64,000 nucleotides of DNA from Chloroflexota bacterium (GCA_030611885.1 JAUWOY010000003.1:62001-126000); one strand, 5' to 3'. Counted from the first letter of the stretch, positions 1-9,833 are shown. The notes: a model not told the origin generated them from the sequence alone. Numbers and translations are program-made.

Positions 1-151
1 ATTTCACCATCAATTTGCAACAAGCCACCTAACGGATGGCACATAAGCCGCCTGCGGGTTTCGCAGTAACACCACCCACGACGCGAAACGCTGCAAAACC
101 AGAAGTGGCAACAAAAGCATGCTCGATTAGCGGGTCGGCTTCATGTGCGGG

Positions 152-2161
152 TTATGCGGCATCACCGTCTTGATCGATTGATGAGCCATTTCCATCTGAA
201 TCGAGAAGCGAGTTCAGTCTTCCGAAGATTTGGGCGAATTGATCGAGTGCCTCGTCAAGACCCGGAAGTCCTTCTATCTCCTCGTCTGAGAGGCCAAGGA
301 GATACTCGATCGGCTTGTAGTGATCGAACTCAGGGTATGCTGGCGGAATCACTCCGCAGTGTGCCTCCACTTCTTTAACGACTCGCGTTTTAGCGCCATC
401 AGGTTTTGAAGATGGGAGCTTATGTGCATCAGTCAGCCCCAAACAGCGATTGACAAGCTCTACATAGAGTTCGCGACCGATGATGTCCTCAATATCACAC
501 TCTTCGGCATTAGCAAATTCGCTGGTTCGCAAGAGGTGGCCTGGTGCCAACAGACCAGATTCCTCAAGACGATCGATCTTCCCCTTCTGGCCTTCGTGAT
601 AGTCTGCGAACACAGCGATCTTGAGGCCTCGGCCCGCGAACAGGCTCACGAAACTGCTGATTTTGGATACGCCTTCAGCAGGGCAAACTGCCCACCGCAA
701 GTCAAGGGCCTCTCGCCCTCCCTTGGCAAGCTGTCGAGAAAACCATTCAAACGTTGCCCGCTCAGTGGGACCTTCAACAACCACAACGTAAGGGCCAACG
801 AACAGGGTTTGGGCCATGTCGAACCCTAGAATGCCTTGCAACGGGAAAATCGTGTCACGATCCCTGCTCAGGATCCGCTGGCCAACCTTCGTACCCAGTA
901 TCTCCTCAACTATGTCTCCATTCCGCTTTGAGACCTTTACTACGTCTTCGACAGTACGAAGGGAGAAGATGTTCTCAACGTCGATCAGGAAGGGGGAGTG
1001 AGCCGTATAGATCACTTGATGATAAGGACGGAGACGCTCATTGATGTACCTAATAAGATCCTGTTGTGCACGACCATGCAGGGGAAGACCGGGTTCATCA
1101 AGAAGGAGAATTAGAGCCTCACCATACTGCCGTTTCACCTGAGAAAACCACACAAGAAATGAGAAAAACCATATGAAGCCATGACTACGATCCTCGAAGC
1201 TCACTGTTGCCCGATGCCTTGTGTTGAAGATACGGGTATTGAATACGAAACCCTCGTTCAGAGGCGCAGGGTCGTTGGGCTTCGCGTGGTCGTACCGAAA
1301 ACGCACTTCGAGATGCCGATTCTGGGACCAGTATTGCTTGATTTCGTCGGTCAGCGCAGCCTCTACGGACTCAAGCTCCATCACGAGCTTCTCAAGTTGG
1401 TCGATGCGCTGGATATCTTCAATGCTCGTGCTCGTCATTTCCAAGAGTGAGAGAAACACTTTGTGTTTGAAATCAAGTCGATTCTCCTGTACTCTCCGCC
1501 TAAGATCGTCCAGGCCAACTCGGCCTGGCAATTGGTGATAGGTTGAGAAATAGACAAAATGAGGTAGCCTGCCGGATAAGATGCTTTCAACTGCAGCACT
1601 AACGTCACCATCAGGGAATGCACTCCAAACTTCATTTAGGAGGGTGTCTTGCTTTTCTGTAGGGGATTCGATGGCCTCAATCCTATCTATCAAATCTTGT
1701 ATGGAAGTAGCCTTTGCTAGTGGTGCCTTCTCCACAGCATTCAGGTTAGCTTCCCCTAGAAACCGAGCAACGAGCTCCTTATCATCGAGGTCAAAAGCCC
1801 AGTGAGTTCTATTGTTGTAGCCCTTGGTGACCACGACCTTATGACTGGCAAGAGTAGCCGGGCTGATGCGCTCTTCGACGGTGGAGACATCGTCATCATC
1901 AAGTTCCCAGGTAGTAGACAAGACGTTGGCTGGTTCACGTTGACTTCTCTCACGATATGTGGCAAGATGGCGACGCGGGAACTCGTTCTCATCAAAATCT
2001 GCTTGATCGGCTTCCACAGGGTTCAGCTTGTACAGGGCCTCTAGCAGCGCGGTCTTGCCGGCCTCATTCTTACCAACGAGACAGGTGACCTCATCAATGG
2101 AGAACTCTTGCGAGTCTTCAATACACTTGTAGTTCTCAACCCTTACCCTAAGCAACTTCAT
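152..2161 (-). CDS. OLD-family ATP-dependent nuclease (AAA ATPase plus TOPRIM)
   Basis: This 669-residue protein has the layout of overcoming-lysogenization-defect (OLD) nucleases. It opens with an SMC/RecF-like ATPase start and Walker A GKNEAGKT at residues 30-37. A Walker B (LILLLDEPG) and an H-loop (YTAHSPF) lie near the middle. A TOPRIM-like segment begins at VVVVEGPTE and continues with acidic residues FADYHEG and EECDIEDI. OLD proteins use ATP to control DNA cleavage and often act in phage defence. No UvrD-like GajB partner is seen beside it, although the upstream side in its own reading direction (2162-2819) holds only repeats and the downstream side is the window edge. Function as defence is inferred; the family call is solid. 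Confidence 0.85.
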   Translation of the reverse strand: MKLLRVRVENYKCIEDSQEFSIDEVTCLVGKNEAGKTALLEALYKLNPVEADQADFDENEFPRRHLATYRERSQREPANVLSTTWELDDDDVSTVEERISPATLASHKVVVTKGYNNRTHWAFDLDDKELVARFLGEANLNAVEKAPLAKATSIQDLIDRIEAIESPTEKQDTLLNEVWSAFPDGDVSAAVESILSGRLPHFVYFSTYHQLPGRVGLDDLRRRVQENRLDFKHKVFLSLLEMTSTSIEDIQRIDQLEKLVMELESVEAALTDEIKQYWSQNRHLEVRFRYDHAKPNDPAPLNEGFVFNTRIFNTRHRATVSFEDRSHGFIWFFSFLVWFSQVKRQYGEALILLLDEPGLPLHGRAQQDLIRYINERLRPYHQVIYTAHSPFLIDVENIFSLRTVEDVVKVSKRNGDIVEEILGTKVGQRILSRDRDTIFPLQGILGFDMAQTLFVGPYVVVVEGPTERATFEWFSRQLAKGGREALDLRWAVCPAEGVSKISSFVSLFAGRGLKIAVFADYHEGQKGKIDRLEESGLLAPGHLLRTSEFANAEECDIEDIIGRELYVELVNRCLGLTDAHKLPSSKPDGAKTRVVKEVEAHCGVIPPAYPEFDHYKPIEYLLGLSDEEIEGLPGLDEALDQFAQIFGRLNSLLDSDGNGSSIDQDGDAA

Positions 2162-2550
2162 GACAACCCTCCTCAGTCAGTTTCTTGAACTCTTTATGAT
2201 GCCGCATAACTCGTTACTGGGCGGAAAGAAATCCGCCCAGTATGCAAGATCCCGGAATTCTTTCCGTCTAACACGCTTGCCAAGATCGGCAACTTGTGAT
2301 ACACTCGCAGTGCTGGATTTGTGGCGGGTTGCCACGTCGCAGGTTGAGTTGCCTTGTTGAAATCATCCATATTCTAACACAACATTACATGCCTGTCAAG
2401 CCCCATGAGCCAAAACCTACAGAAACGCCCCAGGAAACTCCTCGACCAGGCCTGTACTGAGCCATGTCCTGAGCCTGCCGAAGGGTTGTCGAAGTATCCG
2501 CGAAGTCATCTGCCGTAAGCACTATTTCATTCGCGAGGAAAGGGACATGA

Positions 2551-2581
2551 GACCCGAAGGGTTTGTCAAACCCTTCGGGTC
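2551..2581. repeat. perfect 14-bp inverted repeat, 3-nt loop
   Basis: Arms GACCCGAAGGGTTT and its exact complement flank the loop GTC. No T tract follows, so it looks more like a palindromic repeat than a standard terminator. It is one of several similar short palindromes in the window. Confidence 0.8.
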
Positions 2582-2728
2582 TTGTGGTCGTTACGGTAAT
2601 CGCTCCATCTCTCCAATCTCCAATATCCAAACTCCAGCTTCCAAACCTGCCTGAGCCGTGGCTGAACGAGAACAAAGTCTCTGACTCTGAGCAGGCTCAA
2701 TCTTTACCGAACCTTCATAATTCCTTTA

Positions 2729-2756
2729 TTGAATCTTTACGAAAATCTGCTATAAT
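2729..2756 (+). promoter_or_regulatory. sigma-70-like promoter of the exporter operon
   Basis: TTGAAT (2729-2734), a 16-nt spacer and a perfect TATAAT (2751-2756) lie 64 nt before the ABC ATPase start codon. The surrounding DNA is AT-rich compared with the coding flanks. Confidence 0.65.
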
Positions 2757-2819
2757 AGAGTTGTGTAGGAATAACTGGATGCTCCCCAGACGTGGGGACG
2801 AGGAGGTAGGTAAAGAGCA

Positions 2820-3572
2820 ATGTCTGACAGATCGCTGATCGAGATTCGGGATATCACCAAGACCTACCGCATGGGCGGTGATATAGAAGTTCATGCTCTG
2901 CGCGGGGTCTCCTTGCAGGTGGACGAAGGCGAGTTGCTGTCCATCATGGGGCCGTCTGGCTCGGGCAAATCCACTCTGATGAACATCATCGGCTGCCTGG
3001 ACAAGCCCACTTTGGGCTACTATCACCTGGAGGGGATTGACGTGGGTCAGCTCAACGACAACCAGTTGGCCGAGATCCGCAACCGCAAGATCGGCTTCGT
3101 GTTCCAGACCTTCAACCTGCTACCCCGCACCTCGGCTCTGGACAACGTGGAGTTGCCGCTGATCTACGCCGGCGCCCGCCAGCGACGCCAACGGGCCCTG
3201 GCCGCTTTGGAGGCAGTGGGCTTAGCCGACCGTGCCCACCACCGGCCCAACGAGCTTTCGGGTGGCGAACAGCAGCGAGTGGCCATCGCTCGGGCTCTGG
3301 TGAATGAGCCGTCCATCATCTTGGCCGATGAGCCCACAGGCAACGTGGATTCCAAGTCGGGTGCGGAGATCATGGCCGTCTTTGAACGTCTCAACCGTGA
3401 GGGAGGCATCACCCTGGTCGTCGTCACCCACGACCCCGACATCGCGGCGCACACGCGGCGCATCGTGCGGTTGCTCGATGGCAGGATCGTGGCCGACGAG
3501 CCGGTGGAGAACCCGCTGGACGCGGAGGTGACGCTGGCGGCGGTGGAGGGTAAATTAGAGATTAGATATTAG
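2820..3572 (+). CDS. ABC transporter ATP-binding protein, MacB/LolD type
   Basis: The 250-residue ATPase carries Walker [10 protein letters not shown] (residues 44-52), Q-loop [12 protein letters not shown], signature [15 protein letters not shown], Walker [11 protein letters not shown] and H-loop VVTHD. The sequence around the Q-loop and the DEPTGN-type Walker B is typical of the MacB/LolD/FtsE group, which powers mechanotransmission exporters rather than classic importers. Start ATG 2820 follows GGTAGGTAAAGAG. It is the first gene of an exporter operon with a membrane fusion protein (4073) and a permease (6106). Confidence 0.93.
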   Translation: MSDRSLIEIRDITKTYRMGGDIEVHALRGVSLQVDEGELLSIMGPSGSGKSTLMNIIGCLDKPTLGYYHLEGIDVGQLNDNQLAEIRNRKIGFVFQTFNLLPRTSALDNVELPLIYAGARQRRQRALAALEAVGLADRAHHRPNELSGGEQQRVAIARALVNEPSIILADEPTGNVDSKSGAEIMAVFERLNREGGITLVVVTHDPDIAAHTRRIVRLLDGRIVADEPVENPLDAEVTLAAVEGKLEIRY

Positions 3573-3591
3573 AGATTGAGAGGAGGAGAAA

Positions 3592-4071
3592 ATGAAGAAA
3601 GCTTGGATTGGGGTAGCAGTGGTATTGCTCGTTGTGGCCATAGAGGCCGGCGCATTTTGGGCGGGGATGACCTACGGCAAATCTCAGGCCGAACAGGATC
3701 TCACGAGCCTGATGCAAGAGCGGTTTGGAGCCAAAGGCGGTCGGGTTCCCGGCCAGGGTATGTTCCCCCAGGGAGGGCAGGGAGATGCCCCACAATTCGG
3801 TAGCGGTATGATGGGCACCATGGGCATCATGGGCACCATTGAGGGCGTCGAGGGCGAGACCATAATCATCAACACCGATGAGGGCCTCATCCGGGTGCAG
3901 ACCACCGAAACCACGCTCATCGAAAAGACCATGCCGGTGGGCGTGGGCGATCTGGAGGTCGGCGAGGTGGTGGTTGTATCAGGTCCTAAAAACGACGATG
4001 GCAGCATCACCGCCCGCTCCATCATGTCCCCACGGACGTTTGGCTTCGATCAACCAGAGGGAGGAAAGTAG
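3592..4071 (+). CDS. membrane-anchored small protein with DUF5666-like beta domain
   Basis: The 159 residues start with one hydrophobic helix (about 5-27) followed by a Gly/Met/Pro-rich linker. A C-terminal domain (GTIEGVEGETIIINT to SIMSP) resembles the small OB-like DUF5666 fold. Start ATG 3592 has GGAGGAG just before it. It sits between the ATPase and the fusion protein, with one base between its stop and the next ATG, so it is probably an accessory part of the same exporter. Its exact role is unknown. Confidence 0.6.
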   Translation: MKKAWIGVAVVLLVVAIEAGAFWAGMTYGKSQAEQDLTSLMQERFGAKGGRVPGQGMFPQGGQGDAPQFGSGMMGTMGIMGTIEGVEGETIIINTDEGLIRVQTTETTLIEKTMPVGVGDLEVGEVVVVSGPKNDDGSITARSIMSPRTFGFDQPEGGK

Positions 4072-4072
4072 A

Positions 4073-6109
4073 ATGCAGCGACTGAAGCGCGTGTTAAAGT
4101 GGTGGCCGGTTCTCCTGGTCTTGATCCTGGTGGCAGTCGGGGTGGGGATAGTACCAAGGTGGCTCTCGACCCGTGCAAGTGAGACGCCCGACTTGACCCA
4201 GGTGTTCACGGCGCAACGCGGGAATCTGGTGGCGGCCATCTCTCCCACCGGGGAGGTCTATGCCCCCCGCCAGGTAGACCTGAGCTTTGATGTCAACAAA
4301 GTCCAGTTGATTGAGTTGAACGTCGCCCCAGGTCAGAAAGTGCAGGCCGGGGATGTGCTGGCCCGTATTGACGCCACTGCTCTGGAGCGAGCGGTGATCC
4401 AGGCGGAGGCCGATCTCACCGTGGCCGAGGACAACCTGGACAAGGCTCAGAACCCTTACACCGAGCTTGATCTGACCCAGGCCAAGCTGGCTATGGCTCA
4501 GGCGGAGGTGGCTCTGGAGGAGGCGAAAGAGAACCTGGAGGAGGTGCGGAACCCGGCGACCGAACTCGATCTGACCCAGACCAAGCTGGCCGTGGCCCAG
4601 GCCGAACTAGACCTGGCCGAGGCCAAGGAGAACCTGGAGGAGGTGCGGAACCCCACCACCGAACTTGATCTGACTTCAGTCGAGCTGGCCGTGGCCCAGG
4701 CCGAGATAGACCTGGAGGATGCCAAGGAGTCCCTGGAAACTTTGCTCAACCCTGACATCGGGGCGGCCCAGGTCGCTGTCCGCGATGCGACTGCAAACCT
4801 GGAAAGTGCCAGGAATCAATTGATCGTGGTCGAAAACAACCCAGACAATGCGGCCAAACTCCGCACCCTTGAGGCCGAAGCGGACTGGTACCGGAACAAC
4901 TATTGGGAGGCCCAGCAAAAGTTCGAGAATGGGAAGATTGACCAAGGAAAGCTCAACCAGGAATACAGCAACATGCTGGCCGCTGAGGAGAGATTGACAG
5001 CCGCCCGGGCGCAGGCCGAATCATCCCTCAGCAGCGCTCAGAGCAAGGTGACCCAGGCCGAGGAGGCGCTGCGCGACGCCCAGGAGGATCTGGCCGATCT
5101 GCAAAGCGGCCCGGACGCTTTGGAGCTGACCCGGGCCAAGACCCGGGTGACCCAGGCCGAGTACAATCTGGCCAAAGCTCAGGAAACGTTGGCCGAGATC
5201 GAAGCCGACCCCGACCCTTCGGAGTTGGCCCGGGCCGAGACTCAAGTGGCCCAGGCCGAGTACAACCTGGCCAAAGCCCAGGAAACCCTGGCCGACATCG
5301 AGGCCGGCGCCGACGCTTTGGAGCTGGCCCGGACTGAAACTCAGGTGACCCAGGCCGAGTACAACCTGGCCAAAGCCCAGGAAACCCTGGCCGAGATCGA
5401 GGCCGGCTCTGACCCCAAAGAACTCGAGGTGGCTCAGGCCAGGGTCATCAGCGCCCAGGCGTCTCTGGAGGAGGCCCAGGCCGCGCTAGAGGCGGCGACG
5501 ATGGTCGCGCCCTTTGATGGCACGATCATCTCAGTGGGGGCCGAGGTGGATGACCTGGTTTCGTCAAACATCAACGTGGTCACGCTGGCCGACCTCTCGA
5601 ACCTGCGGGTGCAAGCCATCGTGGACGAGACCGACATCAGCCTGGTGGAAATCGGCCAGGACGTGGAGGTCACTTTCGATGCCTTTCCCGGTCGTCGCTT
5701 CTGGGGCGAGGTGCTGGAGGTGCCGCTGCAAGGACGCCTCATGCAGAGCGTCCTGATGTACGAGGTGCCTGTCAGCCTGGAGGGGGCGGAGGACGTGGCC
5801 CTCAAGCCGGGCATGACGGCCAATCTCACGATTGTGGTGGGACGGCGCGAGAACGCGCTGCTGGTGCCGGCCATGGCCGTACAGCGGGGAGAAGAGGGCA
5901 ATGTGGTGATGGTGCAGGACTCGCCGCAAGGACCAGTAATGGCCACGCAGGTACAGGTGGGGTTGAGCGATGGCATGTACGTTGAGATAGTGTCAGGATT
6001 GATCGAAGGCGATAGCGTGATAGTCGAGTACCAACCTGTGCAGGATCAACTGTCTGGCTTTATGCGCATGATGGTGCCCGGCAGCGGCGGGGGGATGAGG
6101 CGGCCATGA
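4073..6109 (+). CDS. HlyD/MacA-type membrane fusion protein with extended coiled coil
   Basis: The 678-residue protein has one N-terminal membrane helix (about 10-28) and a split biotinyl-lipoyl-like domain (SPTGEVYAPRQVDLSF... and MVAPFDGTIISVG). Between the two halves lies a very long alpha-helical hairpin, followed by beta-barrel and membrane-proximal domains. ATG 4073 after GAGGGAGGAAAG is chosen over an upstream in-frame start because the upstream part is the previous gene read in another frame. The coiled coil contains ~33-residue near-identical repeats (TELDLTQ.KLA.AQAE, and later AEYNLAKAQETLA). Typical MacA is about 370 residues, so the hairpin is roughly doubled, perhaps to span a thick or unusual envelope. 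It overlaps the permease start by 4 bp. Confidence 0.9.
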   Translation: MQRLKRVLKWWPVLLVLILVAVGVGIVPRWLSTRASETPDLTQVFTAQRGNLVAAISPTGEVYAPRQVDLSFDVNKVQLIELNVAPGQKVQAGDVLARIDATALERAVIQAEADLTVAEDNLDKAQNPYTELDLTQAKLAMAQAEVALEEAKENLEEVRNPATELDLTQTKLAVAQAELDLAEAKENLEEVRNPTTELDLTSVELAVAQAEIDLEDAKESLETLLNPDIGAAQVAVRDATANLESARNQLIVVENNPDNAAKLRTLEAEADWYRNNYWEAQQKFENGKIDQGKLNQEYSNMLAAEERLTAARAQAESSLSSAQSKVTQAEEALRDAQEDLADLQSGPDALELTRAKTRVTQAEYNLAKAQETLAEIEADPDPSELARAETQVAQAEYNLAKAQETLADIEAGADALELARTETQVTQAEYNLAKAQETLAEIEAGSDPKELEVAQARVISAQASLEEAQAALEAATMVAPFDGTIISVGAEVDDLVSSNINVVTLADLSNLRVQAIVDETDISLVEIGQDVEVTFDAFPGRRFWGEVLEVPLQGRLMQSVLMYEVPVSLEGAEDVALKPGMTANLTIVVGRRENALLVPAMAVQRGEEGNVVMVQDSPQGPVMATQVQVGLSDGMYVEIVSGLIEGDSVIVEYQPVQDQLSGFMRMMVPGSGGGMRRP

Positions 6110-7338
6110 ACGTTTTCGCAAGCGTGCAGGTGGCCCTGCGGTCACTGGTGGCCAACAAACTGCGCTCCGGGCTGACGATGCTGGGCATCATCATCGGCGT
6201 GGCGGCGGTCATCGCACTGGTGGCCGCCGGCGCCGGAGCCCAGGCGCAAGTGTCAGAACAGTTCGAGAGCCTGGGCTCTAACATGTTGGTCGTCTCGCCG
6301 GGAGCGGTGTCCTTCCGTGGCATCTCCATGGGCGGCGGCAGCGCGGCGAGCCTGACCAATGATGATGTAGAAGCCATCGCCCGCCTGGCCAGCGCCGCAT
6401 CCGCCATCGCGCCAGAGTACTCCGCCTGGAGTCAGCAGGTGGTCTACGGCAACAAGAATACCCAGACCACGGTGCTGGGGGTCACCCCAGAGTACCCGAC
6501 GGTGCGCAACTGGCAGGTGGACCGAGGGCGCTTCATTGAAAGCCTGGACATCACGAGTCAGGCCAAGGTGGCCGTCCTGGGAGCGACGGTGGCCGAGGAG
6601 CTCTTCGAGGGGACGCTCGTTGACCCCCTGGGCAAAATGGTCAAGATCAATCGCCAGAACTATCAAATCGTGGGCCTTATGGCTGCCAAAGGGGTCGGCG
6701 GCTTTCAAAACCTGGACGACCAGGTGTTCATCCCTTTGAGTACGGCCCAGCTCAAGTTTGGCGGAGCGGGTAACACGTCCCTGGGGGGCATCAACGTGCA
6801 GGTAGTCTCGCCGGAGAAGATGGAGTGGGCCCAGGCCGAGTTGACCGCCATCCTGCGGGCCAGCCATGGCCTGACGCAGGGTCAGGCCGACGACTTTACC
6901 GTGCAAGACCAGACGCAGATCGTGGAGACGATGCAGGAGATAATGAGTACCTTTACCGTGCTCCTGGGCAGCATCGCCGCGATTTCGCTCCTGGTGGGGG
7001 GCATCGGCGTCATGAACATCATGCTGGTCTCGGTGACAGAACGGACGCGGGAGATCGGCATCCGCAAGGCGGTGGGGGCCAAGCGGCGGGACATCATGGC
7101 CCAGTTCCTGGTGGAGGCCATGGCGCTTACTTTTCTAGGGGGGCTGGTCGGTGTCCTGGCCGGCTACGGTGGCGCGCAAGTCATCACCCCCTTGATGGGA
7201 GGTGCCAGCGCCGTGGTCACCACCGACAGCGTGGCCATGGCCCTGGGCGTGTCTATCGCGGTGGGCCTCTTCTTCGGCCTCTATCCGGCCGGCCGGGCCG
7301 CTGCGCTGAATCCGATTGACGCTCTGCGGTACGAGTAG
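6106..7338 (+). CDS. ABC transporter permease, MacB/FtsX type
   Basis: The 410-residue protein shows an N-terminal MacB_PCD helix (KLRSGLTMLGIIIGVAAVI), a periplasmic domain (about 45-260) and a C-terminal FtsX domain with three membrane helices. It includes the conserved motif RTREIGIRKAVGAKRRDI. The ATPase is separate, so this is the split form of MacB. The start ATGA overlaps the fusion protein stop. Together with 2820 and 4073 it should form a MacAB-like exporter for a peptide, lipid or drug; the substrate is not evident. Confidence 0.92.
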   Translation: MNVFASVQVALRSLVANKLRSGLTMLGIIIGVAAVIALVAAGAGAQAQVSEQFESLGSNMLVVSPGAVSFRGISMGGGSAASLTNDDVEAIARLASAASAIAPEYSAWSQQVVYGNKNTQTTVLGVTPEYPTVRNWQVDRGRFIESLDITSQAKVAVLGATVAEELFEGTLVDPLGKMVKINRQNYQIVGLMAAKGVGGFQNLDDQVFIPLSTAQLKFGGAGNTSLGGINVQVVSPEKMEWAQAELTAILRASHGLTQGQADDFTVQDQTQIVETMQEIMSTFTVLLGSIAAISLLVGGIGVMNIMLVSVTERTREIGIRKAVGAKRRDIMAQFLVEAMALTFLGGLVGVLAGYGGAQVITPLMGGASAVVTTDSVAMALGVSIAVGLFFGLYPAGRAAALNPIDALRYE

Positions 7339-7412
7339 ATAGAAGATGGAGATTGGAGATTGGAGGTTGGAAGTCCAACTTCCAACTTCCCCTTTCCGTT
7401 GAGGGAGTGAGC

Positions 7413-8105
7413 GTGGCCAAGAGCAAAATCCTGGTGGTTGACGATGACCGGAAAATCGTGGAGCTGGTCCGGCTCTATCTGGAGAAGGATGGCTACCGGG
7501 TGTCGGCCGCTTACGACGGCTTGCAGTCCCTGGAGTTGGCCCGCCAGACGCAGCCGGACCTGATAGTCCTGGACCTCATGCTGCCGGGCATAGACGGGCT
7601 CGACGTCTGCCGCATCCTGCGGGGCGAGGGCAACAAGGTGCCCATCATCATGCTCACGGCCAAGACCACCGAAGCGGACAAACTCATCGGGCTGGACCTG
7701 GGGGCCGACGACTACGTGACCAAACCCTTTAGCCCCCGTGAGTTGCTGGCCAGGGTGCGGGCGGTGCTGCGTCGAGTCGGCGAGGAGGAGCACGACGGGC
7801 CTTCCGAGGTGCGCTTCGGCGATCTGCTGGTGGACTTCGTTCGCCACCAGGTTCAGGTGCGAGGGAAACCCGTCAGCCTCACCCCCACTGAGTTCAAGCT
7901 GCTGGAGGTGCTCATCAGGGAGCCCGGGCGGGCCTTTAGTCGGCTGGAGCTGCTGGACCGGGTGTTCGGCTACAACTTCGAGGGGTTCGAGCGCACGGTA
8001 GACGTCCACGTGATGAACCTGCGCCGGAAAATCGAGCCGAACCGCAGGAATCCGACCTACATCAAGACGGTTTACGGCATGGGCTATAAGTTTGCTGAGG
8101 ATTAA
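7413..8105 (+). CDS. OmpR-family response regulator
   Basis: The receiver domain has the acidic pocket VVDDD, the phospho-acceptor in LIVLDLMLPG and the conserved Lys in YVTKPFSPRE. A winged-helix DNA-binding domain follows (LTPTEFKLLEVL, RTVDVHVMNLRRKIE, VYGMGYKF). I choose GTG 7413 (230 residues), which has GAGGGAG five to six bases upstream. A longer reading from ATG 7353 would consist of interspersed repeat DNA of the GGAGATTGGAGATTGG type. It lies between the exporter and its likely sensor kinase, and probably regulates the exporter operon. Confidence 0.92.
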   Translation: MAKSKILVVDDDRKIVELVRLYLEKDGYRVSAAYDGLQSLELARQTQPDLIVLDLMLPGIDGLDVCRILRGEGNKVPIIMLTAKTTEADKLIGLDLGADDYVTKPFSPRELLARVRAVLRRVGEEEHDGPSEVRFGDLLVDFVRHQVQVRGKPVSLTPTEFKLLEVLIREPGRAFSRLELLDRVFGYNFEGFERTVDVHVMNLRRKIEPNRRNPTYIKTVYGMGYKFAED

Positions 8106-8183
8106 TTAGAAGCTCAAAGTTCAAAGCTCAAAGCTCAAAAGATTTTGGACTTTGGATTTTGGACTTTGGATTTTGGAGTTGAG

Positions 8184-9572
8184 ATGTTTCATAGTTTGCG
8201 CTTTCGGGTACTCGTGGCGTTAATTCTGGTGATCGTAGTGGCTGTGGGGATGGTGGCCTTCTTTGCCAGCCGGGCCACTACCGGCGAGTTCCAGCGCTAC
8301 GTGGAGCGCGGCGGGACGATGCGTCACCAGCGGTTCGAGATGTATTTGGCCGGGCACTATATGCATAACCGAAGTTGGTCTAGCGTTCAGCCCCTGGTGG
8401 AGCAGATAGGACAGATCACGGGGGAGCGGACCGTCCTGGCTGATGGGGAGGGGCAGATCGTCGCCGACTCCGCGGATGAACTGATAGGACAGACCGTGGC
8501 TCAGGACTGGGCTGCCCCGGTTGCTCTTATCAGGCAGCGTGGGGTGCTGGTCGGTGCTGTCTACGTTGATCCTCTTGGCCCGGCCGATGATCCTCAGAGA
8601 GAGGCGTTCTTAGCCGGCATCAACCGCGCTTTGCTGTTGGCCGCGGTGGTCGCTGGTATGGCCGCTGTGCTCATCACGGTGGGCCTTTCGCGCCGTATCC
8701 TGGGGCCGGTGGAGACCCTGACCGCCGCCGCCCGCCGGATGGAGAAGGGCGACCTGAGCCAGCGGGTGGAGGTGCAATCCAACGACGAGATCGGCGAATT
8801 GGCCCGGGCCTTTAACGCCATGGCCGACGGGCTGACCCGGCTCGAAGACTTGCGCCGCAGCATGGTTTCCGATGTGGCCCACGAACTACGTACCCCTTTG
8901 TCCAACATCCGGGGCTACCTGGAGGCGCTGCAGGATGGCGTAGTTGAGCCGAAGCGGGAAGTCATTGACTCCCTCTACGAAGAGGCCATGCTCCTGAACC
9001 GCCTGGTGGACGACCTGCAGGAGTTGGCCCTGGCCGAGGCGGGGCAGCTCAGGCTGGAGCGTCAACCGGTGGCCCCGGCTGACCTGGTAAACAGGGCAAT
9101 GGAGGCCGCCCGTGCCCAGGCAGCAGCCGGCGGGATCACCTTGCAGGCTGACCTCCCCGCGGATCTGCCCCTGGTGGACGTTGATCCCCAGCGGATCGGG
9201 CAGGTATTGGGCAATCTCCTGACCAATGCCCTGACCCACACACCTTCAGGCGGGGAGGTCGTCGTCTCGGCCAGGCGGTGTCCTGAGCCTTGTCCTGAGC
9301 CCGGTCGAAGGGTTGTCGAAGGAGCGAGGGAATCGGAGGTCGAGCTCATCATCAGCGACACCGGCGAGGGCATCCCCTCTGAGGACTTGCCCTTCATCTT
9401 CGAGCGCTTCTATCGGGCGGACAAGTCGCGGTCGCGGGTCACGGGCGGCACGGGGCTGGGGCTGGCCATTGCCAGGCAACTGGTGGAGGCCCACGGCGGG
9501 CGGATCGAGGTGGAAAGCCAGTTGGGGCAGGGCACCGTTTTCACTTTCACCCTGCCGGTAGCCGGTGCCTGA
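8184..9572 (+). CDS. sensor histidine kinase (HAMP, HisKA, HATPase) with repeat insertion
   Basis: The 462-residue protein has two membrane helices (about 6-30 and 155-178) around an extracytoplasmic sensor region. HAMP, the HisKA H-box ([14 protein letters not shown]), the N-box ([11 protein letters not shown]), the G1 box (DTGEGIP) and the G2 box ([10 protein letters not shown]) follow. ATG 8184 is chosen because the sequence before it is a low-complexity interspersed repeat (ATTTTGGACTTTGG). Inside the ATPase domain, between N- and G1-boxes, DNA 9278-9322 is an in-frame double copy of the TCCTGAGC..GTCGAAGG repeat, encoding [15 protein letters not shown]. This places extra residues in a loop, so activity may be preserved. 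It pairs with the regulator upstream. Confidence 0.9.
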   Translation: MFHSLRFRVLVALILVIVVAVGMVAFFASRATTGEFQRYVERGGTMRHQRFEMYLAGHYMHNRSWSSVQPLVEQIGQITGERTVLADGEGQIVADSADELIGQTVAQDWAAPVALIRQRGVLVGAVYVDPLGPADDPQREAFLAGINRALLLAAVVAGMAAVLITVGLSRRILGPVETLTAAARRMEKGDLSQRVEVQSNDEIGELARAFNAMADGLTRLEDLRRSMVSDVAHELRTPLSNIRGYLEALQDGVVEPKREVIDSLYEEAMLLNRLVDDLQELALAEAGQLRLERQPVAPADLVNRAMEAARAQAAAGGITLQADLPADLPLVDVDPQRIGQVLGNLLTNALTHTPSGGEVVVSARRCPEPCPEPGRRVVEGARESEVELIISDTGEGIPSEDLPFIFERFYRADKSRSRVTGGTGLGLAIARQLVEAHGGRIEVESQLGQGTVFTFTLPVAGA

Positions 9573-9594
9573 CCCTGGACGGTCAGGGACAGAT

Positions 9595-9631
9595 GCCCCT
9601 CGAATGCGATTTGGCAGGCGAGGGGCTTTTT
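9595..9631 (+). terminator. rho-independent terminator after the kinase gene
   Basis: An 8-bp stem GCCCCTCG / CGAGGGGC (9595-9602 and 9619-9626) is followed at once by TTTTT. It ends the exporter/two-component unit. Confidence 0.85.
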
Positions 9632-9638
9632 GATTAAG

Positions 9639-9738
9639 GAGAAACCAGGTTTTTCTCTGACTGAGCAAGCAGATCGTTGCTTTTGAGATCTCCTGAAGCA
9701 CGAAAAGGTGTCTAATCAACCCAAAAACCTGGTTTCTA
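9639..9738. mobile_element. ~98-bp MITE-like element with AGAAACCAGGTTTTT ends (copy 1)
   Basis: The termini GAGAAACCAGGTTTTT and AAAAACCTGGTTTC are inverted repeats. The ~65-bp interior (CTGAGCAAGCAGATCGTT, GATCTCCTG, AATCAAC) matches the reverse complement of the element at 51942-52040. It carries no coding capacity. Shorter versions with almost only the ends are at 51055, 56962 and 58373. Confidence 0.75.
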
Positions 9739-9759
9739 TATCTTGGCAGAAATCCCAAT

Positions 9760-9788
9760 TTGACAAATCCGTGCCCCTGTTCTATAAT
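9760..9788 (+). promoter_or_regulatory. consensus sigma-70 promoter of the arsR operon
   Basis: A perfect TTGACA (9760-9765), exactly 17 nt of spacer and a perfect TATAAT (9783-9788) lie 45 nt upstream of the arsR start. Such a strong core promoter fits a unit kept off by a repressor. Confidence 0.88.
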
Positions 9789-9814
9789 TATATTCGATTA
9801 TTCTAATATAGTTG
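9784..9814 (+). promoter_or_regulatory. probable ArsR operator
   Basis: An AT-rich imperfect dyad, TATATTCGATTATTCTAATA and flanking bases, overlaps the -10 region and the likely transcription start. Its form is like the ATA...TAT dyads bound by ArsR/SmtB repressors. Binding by the adjacent repressor is inferred from position. Confidence 0.5.
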
Positions 9815-9833
9815 AGAAGAGATAGGTGGGGTT

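Larger units (their letters stand above)
2162..2819. other. 658-bp intergenic region with repeats and a promoter
   Basis: I see no convincing gene here. The stretch holds a TCCTGAGC-type interspersed repeat with a second half copy (2465-2494), a perfect 14-bp inverted repeat (2551-2581), a tract of the TCCAATCTCCAATATCC type (about 2608-2644), and the promoter for the exporter operon. It separates divergent transcription units. Confidence 0.7.

Noticed and set aside
1-151. Possible gene end or RNA at the window start
   Set aside because: Only 151 bp downstream of the OLD-type gene are visible, without a recognisable terminator, coding end or RNA fold.
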